A stretch of DNA of 9,142 nucleotides from NCBI GenBank assembly GCA_024278345.1, contig JAJRTK010000124.1:1-9142 (forward strand), given 5' to 3'. The translations under genes were made by a program, and so were the position numbers. Origin of the DNA: a bacterium (GTDB lineage: Bacteria > CSSED10-310 > JAJRTK01). Below the pieces are notes generated by a model, which searched no databases, was not told the origin of the DNA, and saw only the letters and a list, made by a program, of their open reading frames with translations. Shown in pieces: positions 1 through 6,618 of this stretch; the first letter of the stretch is position 1, and every line of letters starts with the position of its first letter.

Positions 1-552
1 AGCGGCGCTCCCAGCGGAGGTCCGGAGGCGGAGCCTCCGCCAGGTTCCAGGGCTGGAAGCCCTGGGGCTGGGCCCGAAGTTCACTGGGTGGCCGAAACGA
101 TGACCAAGGCCGACTCGGACCATGGTGAAACTGTAATGCAGAGTGCAGTCCAGGGCCCCGCCGCACGAGACGGGGTCAAGGGCGAGGCCTATTTCCATGG
201 CCCCGTCGAGGCGCTGCGCCGTGCCGACACCCTGGATGTCGTAGGAACGGGTGCTCACGCATCCAGAGTCCGGGTCAGCTTCCGTGACAAGCCCAGTGAG
301 GCGCACTGCGTCATCGGCGATGGTTCCACTGAACTCGTTCTTTTCTTCGTCCGTTGCGGAAACCCGATCTCCGCTTTGCGTGATGGTCAGCTTGAAGGTT
401 TCTATCTGACCGTTGTTGAGATCGCAATCGTTGCCAACGAGAGTCATGGTGACTTGCCAGGTTCCCGCCAGATCCAGAAGATCTTCGCCGCCACTGCAGC
501 TTGAGAGCGAAAGAAGGAGGATGAGTACCGCGAGGAGCCCCAGTTTGCGCAT
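1..552 (-). CDS. Small secreted lipoprotein, partial (no stop before the left edge)
   Basis: An open frame of 184 codons runs from the ATG at 552 to base 1 without a stop, so the end lies outside the window or has been lost. The N-terminus is a lipoprotein signal: MRK, a hydrophobic stretch (residues 4-15), then lipobox L16-S-S-C19. The upstream AAGGACGG is a weak ribosome binding site. The mature part starts with DLAGTW and aligns over its whole length with the neighbouring lipoprotein at 630-1109: VDL-GTW against LDL-GTW, ITQTGG against ITQSGD, F-GTI/V, and CTI-F-F-MAKV against CTL-Y-F-MVRV. Four non-lipid cysteines (43, 98, 130, 136) match in position and could form two disulfides. The alignment predicts that the protein should end near residue 148. 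The remaining 36 residues are rich in Arg, Pro, Ser and Gly, and most of them are encoded by a palindromic repeat. Function is unknown; a beta-rich, lipocalin-like fold is a guess. It probably shares a transcript with the upstream paralogue. Confidence 0.75.
   Translation of the reverse strand, partial: MRKLGLLAVLILLLSLSSCSGGEDLLDLAGTWQVTMTLVGNDCDLNNGQIETFKLTITQSGDRVSATDEEKNEFSGTIADDAVRLTGLVTEADPDSGCVSTRSYDIQGVGTAQRLDGAMEIGLALDPVSCGGALDCTLHYSFTMVRVGLGHRFGHPVNFGPSPRASSPGTWRRLRLRTSAGSAA
24..65. repeat. Pair of perfect palindromic hairpins (intergenic-type repeat)
   Basis: Two stem-loops lie back to back. In 24-41, GGAGGC pairs with GCCTCC around GGA, or alternatively GGCGGA pairs with TCCGCC around GCC. 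In 47-65, the 8-bp arms CCAGGGCT and AGCCCTGG flank GGA. Such GC-rich palindromes usually lie between genes as dispersed repeats or transcription-end hairpins. Here they fall inside the open frame of the minus-strand lipoprotein and account for much of its anomalous tail. No second copy is present in the window, so its dispersed nature is inferred. Confidence 0.5.
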
Positions 553-629
553 GATCCCGTCCTTGAAAAGGTCGAGGCGCTTCCTTGCTTACCGAACTTC
601 TGGGAAACGCCTCGCACCTCGCCGGCCAA

Positions 630-1109
630 CTAGCTGACTTTGGCCATCTTGAACTGGAAAGTAATGGTGCATTCAAAGCCGTTGAGCGGCTCACAGCCGG
701 AGTCAGCCAGTTTCACTTTCACCGAGGCCGTTCCGTTGACCAATGTTTCCGATGCGGTGCCTTCGGCATCCCAGGAAAGCGTGATCGTGCAGGCGGGGTA
801 ATTATCCAGGTTTCCACCCTGTGTGCCATCAAAAGCCAAAGTGTTGCCTTTGACCGTGCCGGTGAAGTTGAGTTGTTCTCCTCCAGCACCGGTGATAACG
901 ACTTTGCCACCAGTTTGGGTGATGATGATCGGCAAGGTTCCCACAGGATCATCGATGGGAAACCCGCAGTCGCTTTTAAAGTTGGAAGCGGACAGCGTCC
1001 AAGTACCGGTCAAATCAACCGTCGGTTCGTCGTTGCCGCCCCCGCCGCAGCCGGCACCGAGGATGACGAAGAAGGCGAGCAGGTTTGCTAAAGCTGTCTT
1101 GCGACACAT
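630..1109 (-). CDS. Small secreted lipoprotein, paralogue of the adjacent gene
   Basis: The product has 159 residues. The start at 1109 is supported by GGAGG (1116-1120) six bases upstream. The N-terminus MCRK plus a hydrophobic segment (residues 5-19) leads to LGAG-C21, followed by GGGGNDEPT. The -3 residue is Gly rather than the usual Leu, so the lipobox is slightly unorthodox. A glycine-rich linker then leads to a DLTGTW motif (32-37) and alternating hydrophobic strands, which suggests a small beta-sandwich or barrel. Cysteines 48, 107, 139 and 147 are matched in the downstream paralogue. It likely sits in the periplasm or on the outer membrane. The two genes are 77 bp apart in the same direction and probably form an operon from the promoter at 1139-1167. 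No known family is recognised with confidence. The GTW-then-strands pattern is common in uncharacterised lipoproteins. Confidence 0.8.
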   Translation of the reverse strand: MCRKTALANLLAFFVILGAGCGGGGNDEPTVDLTGTWTLSASNFKSDCGFPIDDPVGTLPIIITQTGGKVVITGAGGEQLNFTGTVKGNTLAFDGTQGGNLDNYPACTITLSWDAEGTASETLVNGTASVKVKLADSGCEPLNGFECTITFQFKMAKVS

Positions 1110-1138
1110 GGCTTTCCTCCAGTAGGGTTTGAAAACAT

Positions 1139-1167
1139 AGGATGGGCTTCCATGAAACTGATGTCAA
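1139..1167 (-). promoter_or_regulatory. Putative sigma70-type promoter of the lipoprotein pair
   Basis: On the minus strand a perfect -35 hexamer TTGACA (1162-1167) is followed, after a 17-bp spacer, by CATCCT (1139-1144). The latter keeps the key A2 and T6 of the -10 consensus but is otherwise weak. Transcription would begin near 1132, about 20 bases upstream of the lipoprotein start, leaving room for the GGAGG site at 1116-1120. Confidence 0.45.
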
Positions 1168-1201
1168 GCCCACCCCGCCATCGAGGCGCCAATGGCCAGT
1201 C

Positions 1202-1226
1202 GGGGGTATCCACGCAAGGCGGGACA
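1202..1226 (+). repeat. Left terminal inverted repeat of element copy A
   Basis: This 25-bp end starts GGGGGTATCCAC and ends CGGGACA. It matches the reverse complement of 1447-1471 except for three positions in the middle (GC/CT, and G/C). Confidence 0.75.
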
Positions 1227-1415
1227 TTCCCGGGACTGTGGAATCGCAAGCGTCCGGGCAACGCCTCGCTATCGCTCGGCGGGTCACGCCGTGCGTTATC
1301 CGAAGGTGCTCCGGGGATTCCATCCCCTGGCAGGGTTTCGCCCTGCACCCACCCGGGAGCGTGCTCATCTTCCCGTTGCAACGAAGGGCAACGGGATCCC
1401 AGCCCACGTTTTTGT

Positions 1416-1433
1416 ACGCTGCGCGTCTTTTTT
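1416..1433 (+). terminator. Terminator-like hairpin with T-tract inside the repeat element
   Basis: A short stem ACGC/GCGT (1416-1419 and 1423-1426) with loop TGC is followed by C and six T. The stem is only 4 bp, so any termination would be weak. The same stem with a different loop base occurs in copy B, which suggests the structure itself is kept. It would stop plus-strand transcripts running towards miaA. Confidence 0.3.
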
Positions 1434-1446
1434 GGGTTTTGTGGCG

Positions 1447-1471
1447 TGTCCCGGCTTAGGTGGATACCCCC
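1447..1471 (-). repeat. Right terminal inverted repeat of element copy A
   Basis: Read on the minus strand it begins GGGGGTATCCAC and continues CTAAGCCGGGACA. The same version of the end is present at 9021 in copy B, so this is the better-conserved terminus. Confidence 0.75.
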
Positions 1472-1550
1472 AGTCGGTTTTGCATCCGGGGGGCTCAACT
1501 CAGTGGATCCCTACCTGTCCGCATGCTTTCGTTCTTGGAAGGTGAAGTGA

Positions 1551-2534
1551 GTGGTCTGCAGCACGCAAGAGACAAGCGGTGGATCTCGTTCCCGGCGAAC
1601 TTCTTCTCTGGTGCTGGTGCTCGTGGGGCCCACGGCCGCGGGAAAGACGGAGCTTTCCATCGATCTTGCCGAGACCTTCGGCTTCGAAATCGTCGGCGCC
1701 GACAGCCGGCAGGTCTACCAGCGACTGGATATCGGCACGGCGAAACCCGGACCTTCAGAACGGAGCCGTGTGGTGCATCACTTGGTGGACTTTGTGTTGC
1801 CCACGGAGGATTATCAGGCGTTTCGCTACCAGCAGGACTTTCGGAGAGTCCTGGCCCATCTGGAACAGCGAGGCCGAACGCCGTTGGTCGTCGGTGGGAC
1901 GGGGCTCTACTTACGCGCTGGCATTGAGGGGTTGAGTCCGGGGATTCCGTCGGCGCCGGTGATTCGGGAAGCGTTGCGCCAGGAGCTCGCGCGCAAGGGG
2001 CCTGAAGTTTTGCACCGGCGCTTGGCCAAACTCGATTCCAAGGCGGCCGATGGCCTCTCTCCAAGGGATAAGGTACGGATCGTGCGAATGCTGGAGATCT
2101 GTCTTGCCACGGGGATGTCCGCCACGGCTTACCTGGAGGCCCACCCGCCAGAGCCCATTGAATCTCGGGTGGAATACCTGGGCCTGGATTGGTCTCGCCG
2201 GAAGCTCTATGACAGGATCGACCGGCGGGCTGATCAGTTGTTGAAAGGCGGATGGATCGAAGAGGTGGAAGAACTCATGAAACTCGGCCTGAACCCGGAA
2301 TCCAGGGCAATGCAAAGTCTTGGCTACGCTGAAATCGTCTGTTATCTGAAAGGGGAATTGGATCGGCGGGAGCTGCTGGATAAGATTCAGCGGCGGACGC
2401 GCCGTTATGCCAAAAGGCAGCTCACGTGGTTTCGAGCTCTCCCCGTCACCTGGCTGGACGGTGGTCACGGCGATCTGGTGGAGCGCGCTCGGGTTTGGGT
2501 CCGGGCCCGTCAAGAGGAGGCTGGCTTGCCGTGA
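1551..2534 (+). CDS. miaA: tRNA dimethylallyltransferase (MiaA)
   Basis: MiaA transfers a dimethylallyl group to N6 of adenine-37 in tRNAs that read codons starting with U. The 327-residue product has the family landmarks in order: the P-loop GPTAAGKT (residues 26-33), GADSRQVYQRLDIGTAKP (49-66), HHLVDF (76-81), the PLVVGGTGLYLRA segment (111-123), and the C-terminal RRYAKRQLTWFR motif. Length is typical, with an N-terminal extension of about 15 residues. The start is a GTG at 1551, preceded by GGAAGGTG; later in-frame GTGs within the first strand lack a ribosome binding site. It is the first gene of a plus-strand operon, and its TGA overlaps the GTG of the next gene. The repeat element ends 76 bp upstream, so its promoter lies either in that short gap or within the element; no clear promoter hexamers were seen. 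Confidence 0.96.
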   Translation: MVCSTQETSGGSRSRRTSSLVLVLVGPTAAGKTELSIDLAETFGFEIVGADSRQVYQRLDIGTAKPGPSERSRVVHHLVDFVLPTEDYQAFRYQQDFRRVLAHLEQRGRTPLVVGGTGLYLRAGIEGLSPGIPSAPVIREALRQELARKGPEVLHRRLAKLDSKAADGLSPRDKVRIVRMLEICLATGMSATAYLEAHPPEPIESRVEYLGLDWSRRKLYDRIDRRADQLLKGGWIEEVEELMKLGLNPESRAMQSLGYAEIVCYLKGELDRRELLDKIQRRTRRYAKRQLTWFRALPVTWLDGGHGDLVERARVWVRARQEEAGLP

Positions 2535-3943
2535 AGGGAAAAGCGTGGAAAGGCAAGAGAGGGAGAGCGGTGGCCTGGCGGTTGGTGGGCAAGCCCGGTG
2601 CGTTGGTGTTTGCGCTGCTATGCTTGGGGGCTTGCCGCACCGTGCCTCGCCCCACGACCCTTGCCTCGGATTCGGCGGCGCTGGTGGTAGGGAGGTGCCG
2701 GGGATTGATCTCGGCGTTGCGGCTTTCTGATGCCGAGGACTGTTGCCGGGATCTTTTGGCGCGGGAACCGGTGAAAGCGGAGAGCCTCTTGGTCTGTAGT
2801 GAGCTGGACAGGCGGCTTCACCGTTCCGGGGAGACCTTGGATAAACTGGCTCGTGCTGTCGGTCTTGATGCTTCCAGGGAGGTTTGGGAGCTTTACCTTG
2901 CGGCCCGCCGAAATCAATTGGACGAAGTTCGCGCCCGGGCAGTTTCCCTTGCTGAAAACGGTCGGCATCGGGAAGCCGGGTCGTTGTTGGAGTCGAATCC
3001 CGAGGCACTCTCTGATTCTGACTGGATTTGTTTCCTGGCGGAACAGTGGCGGCGCATGGGTGATTTGGAGAAGGCTAGAAGAGTTCTCGATAGCCTGCCG
3101 GTTCGCCAGGGCCCGACCTTCCCTCTTCGGTCGATATCTGATGGGACGTGGCGGGAATGCCAGATTAGAGGTCTTGGGCGGATTGCCCTGGATCTGGGGG
3201 CGCCAGAGGAAGCACGGGCACTTTCAGCCAGGCTGGAAGAGATGGGCTATCAACCCCTACCTCTGCCGGCGCAGGCGGCTGTAACACCCCTCGTTGACGT
3301 GATGCTTGCCCGGGACGTCTTGACGAGAGGAGAGTTGGCGGCACTCTTCGCGGAGGTTTTGATCCCCTCTTCGGAACCGGCGGGCCCTTCCGAGCTCCTT
3401 TTCGACGTGGCACGGAATCCGTTTCGGGAGGCGATCCTTCGAGCCGTGGCCCAGGGATGGATGCGAGCGGGGTCCGGGGGTGTTTTTTGGCCGGACCGAG
3501 TTGTGAGCCGGTTGGAGTTGGGGCGGATCGCGGGGAATCTCGTTCACCTCAAACCAGTTTTCGGGCCCAGGTTGCCTCTCAATTTGGAGATCCCGTGGGC
3601 ATTTCAAGGACAGGACCAGCAAGCTGTTTCTGGTGGGACAGAGGGAAGGTCTCATTCGCTTCGTGGTGGGGGAATGGCACCGATTCCTTCGGCGCCCCGG
3701 TGGGCCTTTGGGTTCCCGGAGTTGAAGGGTCTCTGGGGGCACCTTCCATTTGCTGGAGCCCAAGGCCCGTTGGATTTGATCCGGCCTGCGTCTGGCCAAG
3801 AGATCGTGGGGCTGCTTGCGGCATTGCCACGTCTTGTGGCGCAGTGGCGCCGGGTGCCTGGCGGGCAGCCGCTGGAATCTCCCGGCCTCCCGATCTATCC
3901 TGGCGCGATGCCAACCGAGGCGCCTTCTGAAGGCGTCAAATGA
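2531..3943 (+). CDS. Lipoprotein with TPR-like helices and an SLH-like region
   Basis: The function is unknown. The best start is GTG 2531, which overlaps the miaA stop (GTGA) and has AGGAGG about 12 bases upstream. It yields 470 residues with a basic N-terminus (KGKAWKGKRGR), a hydrophobic core and a perfect lipobox L32-G-A-C35. Longer in-frame upstream extensions lie inside miaA and are unlikely. Residues about 60-240 are helical with TPR-like pairs, such as NGRHREAGSLLESNP and MGDLEKARRVLDSLP. Residues 289-338 resemble an S-layer homology domain: FDV, then EAILRAVAQGWMRAG, then G-FWPDRVVSRLELGRIAG. The preceding VLTRGELAALFAEVL (263-277) looks like the end of another SLH repeat. The last 130 residues are Pro/Gly-rich and not recognised. 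A lipid-anchored envelope protein that may contact cell-wall polymer is plausible but inferred. Confidence 0.82.
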   Translation: MKGKAWKGKRGRAVAWRLVGKPGALVFALLCLGACRTVPRPTTLASDSAALVVGRCRGLISALRLSDAEDCCRDLLAREPVKAESLLVCSELDRRLHRSGETLDKLARAVGLDASREVWELYLAARRNQLDEVRARAVSLAENGRHREAGSLLESNPEALSDSDWICFLAEQWRRMGDLEKARRVLDSLPVRQGPTFPLRSISDGTWRECQIRGLGRIALDLGAPEEARALSARLEEMGYQPLPLPAQAAVTPLVDVMLARDVLTRGELAALFAEVLIPSSEPAGPSELLFDVARNPFREAILRAVAQGWMRAGSGGVFWPDRVVSRLELGRIAGNLVHLKPVFGPRLPLNLEIPWAFQGQDQQAVSGGTEGRSHSLRGGGMAPIPSAPRWAFGFPELKGLWGHLPFAGAQGPLDLIRPASGQEIVGLLAALPRLVAQWRRVPGGQPLESPGLPIYPGAMPTEAPSEGVK

Positions 3944-3982
3944 GCTTGTCAAGCTGTCATGGACATAGCGAAAGGAAAGGTC

Positions 3983-5482
3983 ATGGACTACATCCTCGCC
4001 ATCGATCAGGGAACCACTGGCTCCACCGTGCTGGTATTTGATAGCCAGGGTGGGCTCCGCGGACGAGGTTACTCGGAATTCAGCCAGCATTACCCCGAGC
4101 CCGGTTGGGTCGAGCACGATGCCACTGAGATATGGGAGACCACCCACGGCGTTGTGGGTCAGGCATTGGAAGATGCCCGTATACAGGCCTCCGATCTTGC
4201 CGCCGTGGGCATCACGAACCAGCGAGAAACAACGGTGTTATGGGATCGCGCCACGGGCGAGCCGGTCCACCGTGCCATCGTCTGGCAGGATCGAAGGACT
4301 GCCGCCATCTGCCGGCGCCTCAAGGCGGAGGGACTTGAAGAGGAGTTCAAAAAGCGCACCGGCCTCCTTCTGGATCCCTATTTTTCCGGGACCAAGATAG
4401 CCTGGCTGCTGGAGCGTGATTCCTCGCTGGCCTCCCGGGCGGAGAAGGGGGAGATTCTCTTTGGGACCATCGACTCCTGGCTCCTCTACAAGCTCACAGG
4501 TGGCGCGGTCCATGCCACGGAACCGACGAATGCTTCGCGGACGCTTCTCTATTCCCTGGAACTTCGGGACTGGGACCCGGAGCTTTGCCAGTGGCTGGGC
4601 GTTTCTCCCAAGATGCTGCCCAAACTGGTACCTTCGTCGGGAGTCATGGGCATGACGGCACCGTCGAGTTTCTTCGGGGCCGAAGTCCCCATCGCCGGGA
4701 TCGCGGGCGATCAGCAGGCGGCTCTCTTCGGGCAGCTCTGTCTGACCCCGGGAAGCCAGAAGAACACCTATGGCACCGGTTGCTTTCTGCTCTGCAATAC
4801 TGGAGACAGCCTGGTTCGCTCCAGCGCCGGGCTTTTGACAACCATGGCGGTGAGCGAATCGGGGAAGAGCACCTATGCTCTGGAGGGATCAATTTTTATC
4901 GCCGGGGCCGCGGTCCAGTGGCTGCGGGATGGCCTGGGTCTCATTGCCTCGGCCCACGAAACCGAGGCTCTTGCCAAGAGCGTCGAGAGCACGGACGGAG
5001 TCTATCTTGTTCCCGCCTTCGTCGGGCTTGGCGCTCCCCATTGGGATCCGGATGCCCGAGGAGTCCTGGTGGGCCTGACTCGGGGAACCACGCGGAACCA
5101 CCTGATTCGTGCCACCCTTGAGTCTATTGCCCTCCAAACCTACGACCTGATGCAGGCCATCGCCGGAGATCTTCCGGACTCGATGCGGACCGGGATCTCC
5201 TGGTTGGGGGTCGATGGAGGGGCGTCGAAGAACGATTTCCTCATGCAGTTCCAGGCCGACATCTTGGGGATCGAGCTTCGCAGGCCGAAGATCTCCGAGA
5301 CGACGGCGGCAGGCGCCGCTTATCTTGCTGGTCTGGGGGCTGGCGTCTGGGCCTCGGCGGACGAGCTTCGCTCCTTTGTCTCCGTAGACCGGACCTTCGA
5401 GCCCAGCATGGAAGAGGCGCGGCGCCAGGAGATTTTGGCGGGTTGGAAAAAAGCCGTTTCAACGGCGCTTTTTCGCCCGTGA
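3983..5482 (+). CDS. glpK: Glycerol kinase
   Basis: It phosphorylates glycerol to sn-glycerol-3-phosphate with ATP, in the cytoplasm. From ATG 3983 the product is 499 residues, the usual GlpK length. This start is preferred over the ATG 24 bases upstream because AGGAAAGG lies just ahead of it and the protein then begins MDYILAIDQGTTGS as the family does. FGGY-kinase landmarks follow: WVEHDATEIW, VGITNQRETTVLWDRATG, IVWQDRRT (glycerol site), DPYFSGTKIAWLL, FGTIDSWLLYKLTGG, GIAGDQQAALFGQ, NTYGTGCFLL, GLGAPHWDPDARG and GVDGGASKNDFLMQFQADILG. It lies 39 bp behind the lipoprotein gene in the same direction, and no promoter is evident in the gap, so co-transcription with miaA is likely. No glycerol facilitator or glycerol-3-phosphate dehydrogenase gene is in the window. 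Confidence 0.96.
   Translation: MDYILAIDQGTTGSTVLVFDSQGGLRGRGYSEFSQHYPEPGWVEHDATEIWETTHGVVGQALEDARIQASDLAAVGITNQRETTVLWDRATGEPVHRAIVWQDRRTAAICRRLKAEGLEEEFKKRTGLLLDPYFSGTKIAWLLERDSSLASRAEKGEILFGTIDSWLLYKLTGGAVHATEPTNASRTLLYSLELRDWDPELCQWLGVSPKMLPKLVPSSGVMGMTAPSSFFGAEVPIAGIAGDQQAALFGQLCLTPGSQKNTYGTGCFLLCNTGDSLVRSSAGLLTTMAVSESGKSTYALEGSIFIAGAAVQWLRDGLGLIASAHETEALAKSVESTDGVYLVPAFVGLGAPHWDPDARGVLVGLTRGTTRNHLIRATLESIALQTYDLMQAIAGDLPDSMRTGISWLGVDGGASKNDFLMQFQADILGIELRRPKISETTAAGAAYLAGLGAGVWASADELRSFVSVDRTFEPSMEEARRQEILAGWKKAVSTALFRP
5448..5473. terminator. Possible bidirectional terminator overlapping the glpK 3' end
   Basis: GCCGT (5453-5457) pairs with ACGGC (5462-5466) around TTCA. An A-run precedes it (5447-5452) and GC plus five T follows (5469-5473), so it resembles an intrinsic terminator read from either strand. 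It overlaps the last codons of glpK, which is unusual but possible for convergent genes; the A-run could also simply encode lysine. Confidence 0.4.
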
Positions 5483-5491
5483 TTCAGGCTG

Positions 5492-5516
5492 GGCCAAGGG
5501 GGGGATGGCCTTGGCC
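5492..5516. terminator. GC-rich hairpin between convergent glpK and hemH
   Basis: GGCCAAGG (5492-5499) and CCTTGGCC (5509-5516) form a perfect 8-bp stem with a 9-base loop. It lies wholly in the 44-bp gap between the two convergent stop codons. There is no T-tract directly after it on either strand, so it may act as a transcript-end stabiliser or partner the neighbouring hairpin. Confidence 0.45.
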
Positions 5517-5526
5517 GTCGCCGCCG

Positions 5527-6594
5527 TCAACTCTTTTTCTGGAAGGCCGGGTGTTGGAACCCGCAGTCGCGGCAGCTCTTGCGCCGGAAATGGCTCGGCT
5601 CCCTGGGGAGAAGGCAGCGAACACAGGTGTTCTCGTACCGGCCTTGAAGGGCACGGTTGACCAGGTCTTCAAGGCAATCGACGAAGCGCGGATGGAAGCC
5701 GATGGCATCGGTTCTCTCGAAGATATCAATCCCGAGTCCTCGGGCGAGCTTACCGTAGAGCAAGTCAATTTCGTAGAGTGACTCAAGGTGTTCCGATACG
5801 AAGCTCAAGGGAATCACCAAAAGTTGTTTGCAGCCCGTGGCGGCCAGCCTTTCGATTTCGTTGTCGGTGGAGGGGCTGAGCCAGCGGACCGGCCCGACGC
5901 GGCTTTGATAGGAGAGGGAGAAGGGACCGGTCCAGCCCAGCCTGGCCAGCAGTGTGCGGACGTTTTGCTGGATCTGAGCTTGATAGGGATCTCCCTTGCG
6001 GATGAAGGAGATGGGAAGGCCGTGGGCCGAAAAGAGAAGATGGGTCGGATTCTCGGAGCCGCGCAGGCTCTGGAGTTTTGACCGGATCCTCTCCGTCAAG
6101 GCGTCGAGAAATCCGGGATGCTCGTGCCATGCGGGAATGAAAAGCGTACGGAGCCGGGCGTTTCGGGACCGGATTGCTCGGGAAAGGCTGTTAAAAATCG
6201 ATCCGGTGGTTGCCAGGGAGTAGTGAGGAAAAAGGGCCAGGCAAACAAGGGTGTCGATTCCTTTCGAAAGGATGGAATCGAGGACTTCATCGATTCCGGG
6301 AGGTGTATAGGCCATGGCAACAAAGACGGGGTTCCCGGAACCAAGGCGCTGGGCAAGAAGCCCGGCCAACTTCTGGCTGTCCTGGACCAGTGTGGAGCCA
6401 CCACCGATCTGCCGGTACTGCTCTTCCACCATGGGGCTTCGCCGGCGACTGATATACCGCGCCAAGCGCCTTCGAATGGGGCCGGGAAAAGGCAGAATGA
6501 CCGGATCGGAGAAAAGGTTCTCCATAAATGGCCGCACTTCCGCCAGACTCGCGGGGCCTCCGAAGTTCATGAGCAGAACGGCCGATGAGGTCAT
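5527..6594 (-). CDS. hemH: Ferrochelatase with C-terminal four-cysteine motif
   Basis: It inserts ferrous iron into a porphyrin, the last or near-last step of heme synthesis, usually at the inner face of the membrane. The 355-residue product has LLMNFGGP (residues 7-14), YRQIGGGSTL (60-69), FSAHGLP with metal-site His191, YQSRVGPVRWLSPSTDNEI (229-247), and FVSEHLESLYEID (265-277) with Glu268/Glu271. These are the standard HemH motifs. Residues 324-344 add CVRC and CRDC, a CX2C-X13-CX2C arrangement. Some bacterial ferrochelatases carry C-terminal cysteines binding a [2Fe-2S] cluster, but this symmetrical spacing also looks like a zinc ribbon. The ATG at 6594 has GGGAAGGGA a few bases upstream. 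It lies 24 bp behind the UppS-like gene, so the two are likely co-transcribed. Confidence 0.95.
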   Translation of the reverse strand: MTSSAVLLMNFGGPASLAEVRPFMENLFSDPVILPFPGPIRRRLARYISRRRSPMVEEQYRQIGGGSTLVQDSQKLAGLLAQRLGSGNPVFVAMAYTPPGIDEVLDSILSKGIDTLVCLALFPHYSLATTGSIFNSLSRAIRSRNARLRTLFIPAWHEHPGFLDALTERIRSKLQSLRGSENPTHLLFSAHGLPISFIRKGDPYQAQIQQNVRTLLARLGWTGPFSLSYQSRVGPVRWLSPSTDNEIERLAATGCKQLLVIPLSFVSEHLESLYEIDLLYGKLARGLGIDIFERTDAIGFHPRFVDCLEDLVNRALQGRYENTCVRCLLPREPSHFRRKSCRDCGFQHPAFQKKS

Positions 6595-6618
6595 GGTGGT
6601 CCCTTCCCGGAGAGCCGT

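Larger units (their letters stand above)
1198..1475. mobile_element. MITE-like non-autonomous element (copy A) with target duplication
   Basis: The element proper is 1202-1471 (270 bp). Its ends are inverted repeats: 1202-1226 and the reverse complement of 1447-1471 agree at 22 of 25 positions, both beginning GGGGGTATCCAC. It is flanked on both sides by AGTC (1198-1201 and 1472-1475), which fits a 4-bp target-site duplication. No credible protein is encoded. The inside is rich in stem-loops: GGGGA/TCCCC at 1313-1327, GCAGGG/CCCTGC at 1330-1346, and CCCGTTGC/GCAACGGG at 1372-1395. An opposite-orientation copy starts at 9021, which shows the sequence is dispersed. It sits between the lipoprotein promoter and miaA. 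Size, ends and lack of coding fit a miniature inverted-repeat transposable element, whose parent transposase is not in the window. Confidence 0.75.

Noticed and set aside
88-504. Plus-strand open frame of 138 codons
   Set aside because: It is antisense to the lipoprotein at 1-552, which has a signal peptide, a lipobox and a paralogue. The plus frame has no recognisable domain.
585-1091. Plus-strand open frame of 168 codons
   Set aside because: It is antisense to the lipoprotein at 630-1109, which has a ribosome binding site, a signal peptide and a paralogue.
1152-1550. Overlapping open frames through the repeat element
   Set aside because: They run through terminal inverted repeats and hairpins, differ in frame and have low-complexity composition, so no coding is supported.
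1911-3008. Minus-strand open frame of 365 codons
   Set aside because: It spans the antisense of miaA and part of the next gene, is rich in Pro and Arg, and reflects GC-rich third positions of the real genes.
3943-3955. Small inverted repeat AGCTT-GTC-AAGCT before glpK as a terminator
   Set aside because: The stem is only 5 bp with no T-tract, too weak to separate glpK from the operon.
3257-4147. Minus-strand open frame of 296 codons
   Set aside because: It is antisense to the lipoprotein and glpK and crosses their boundary, with no domain signal.
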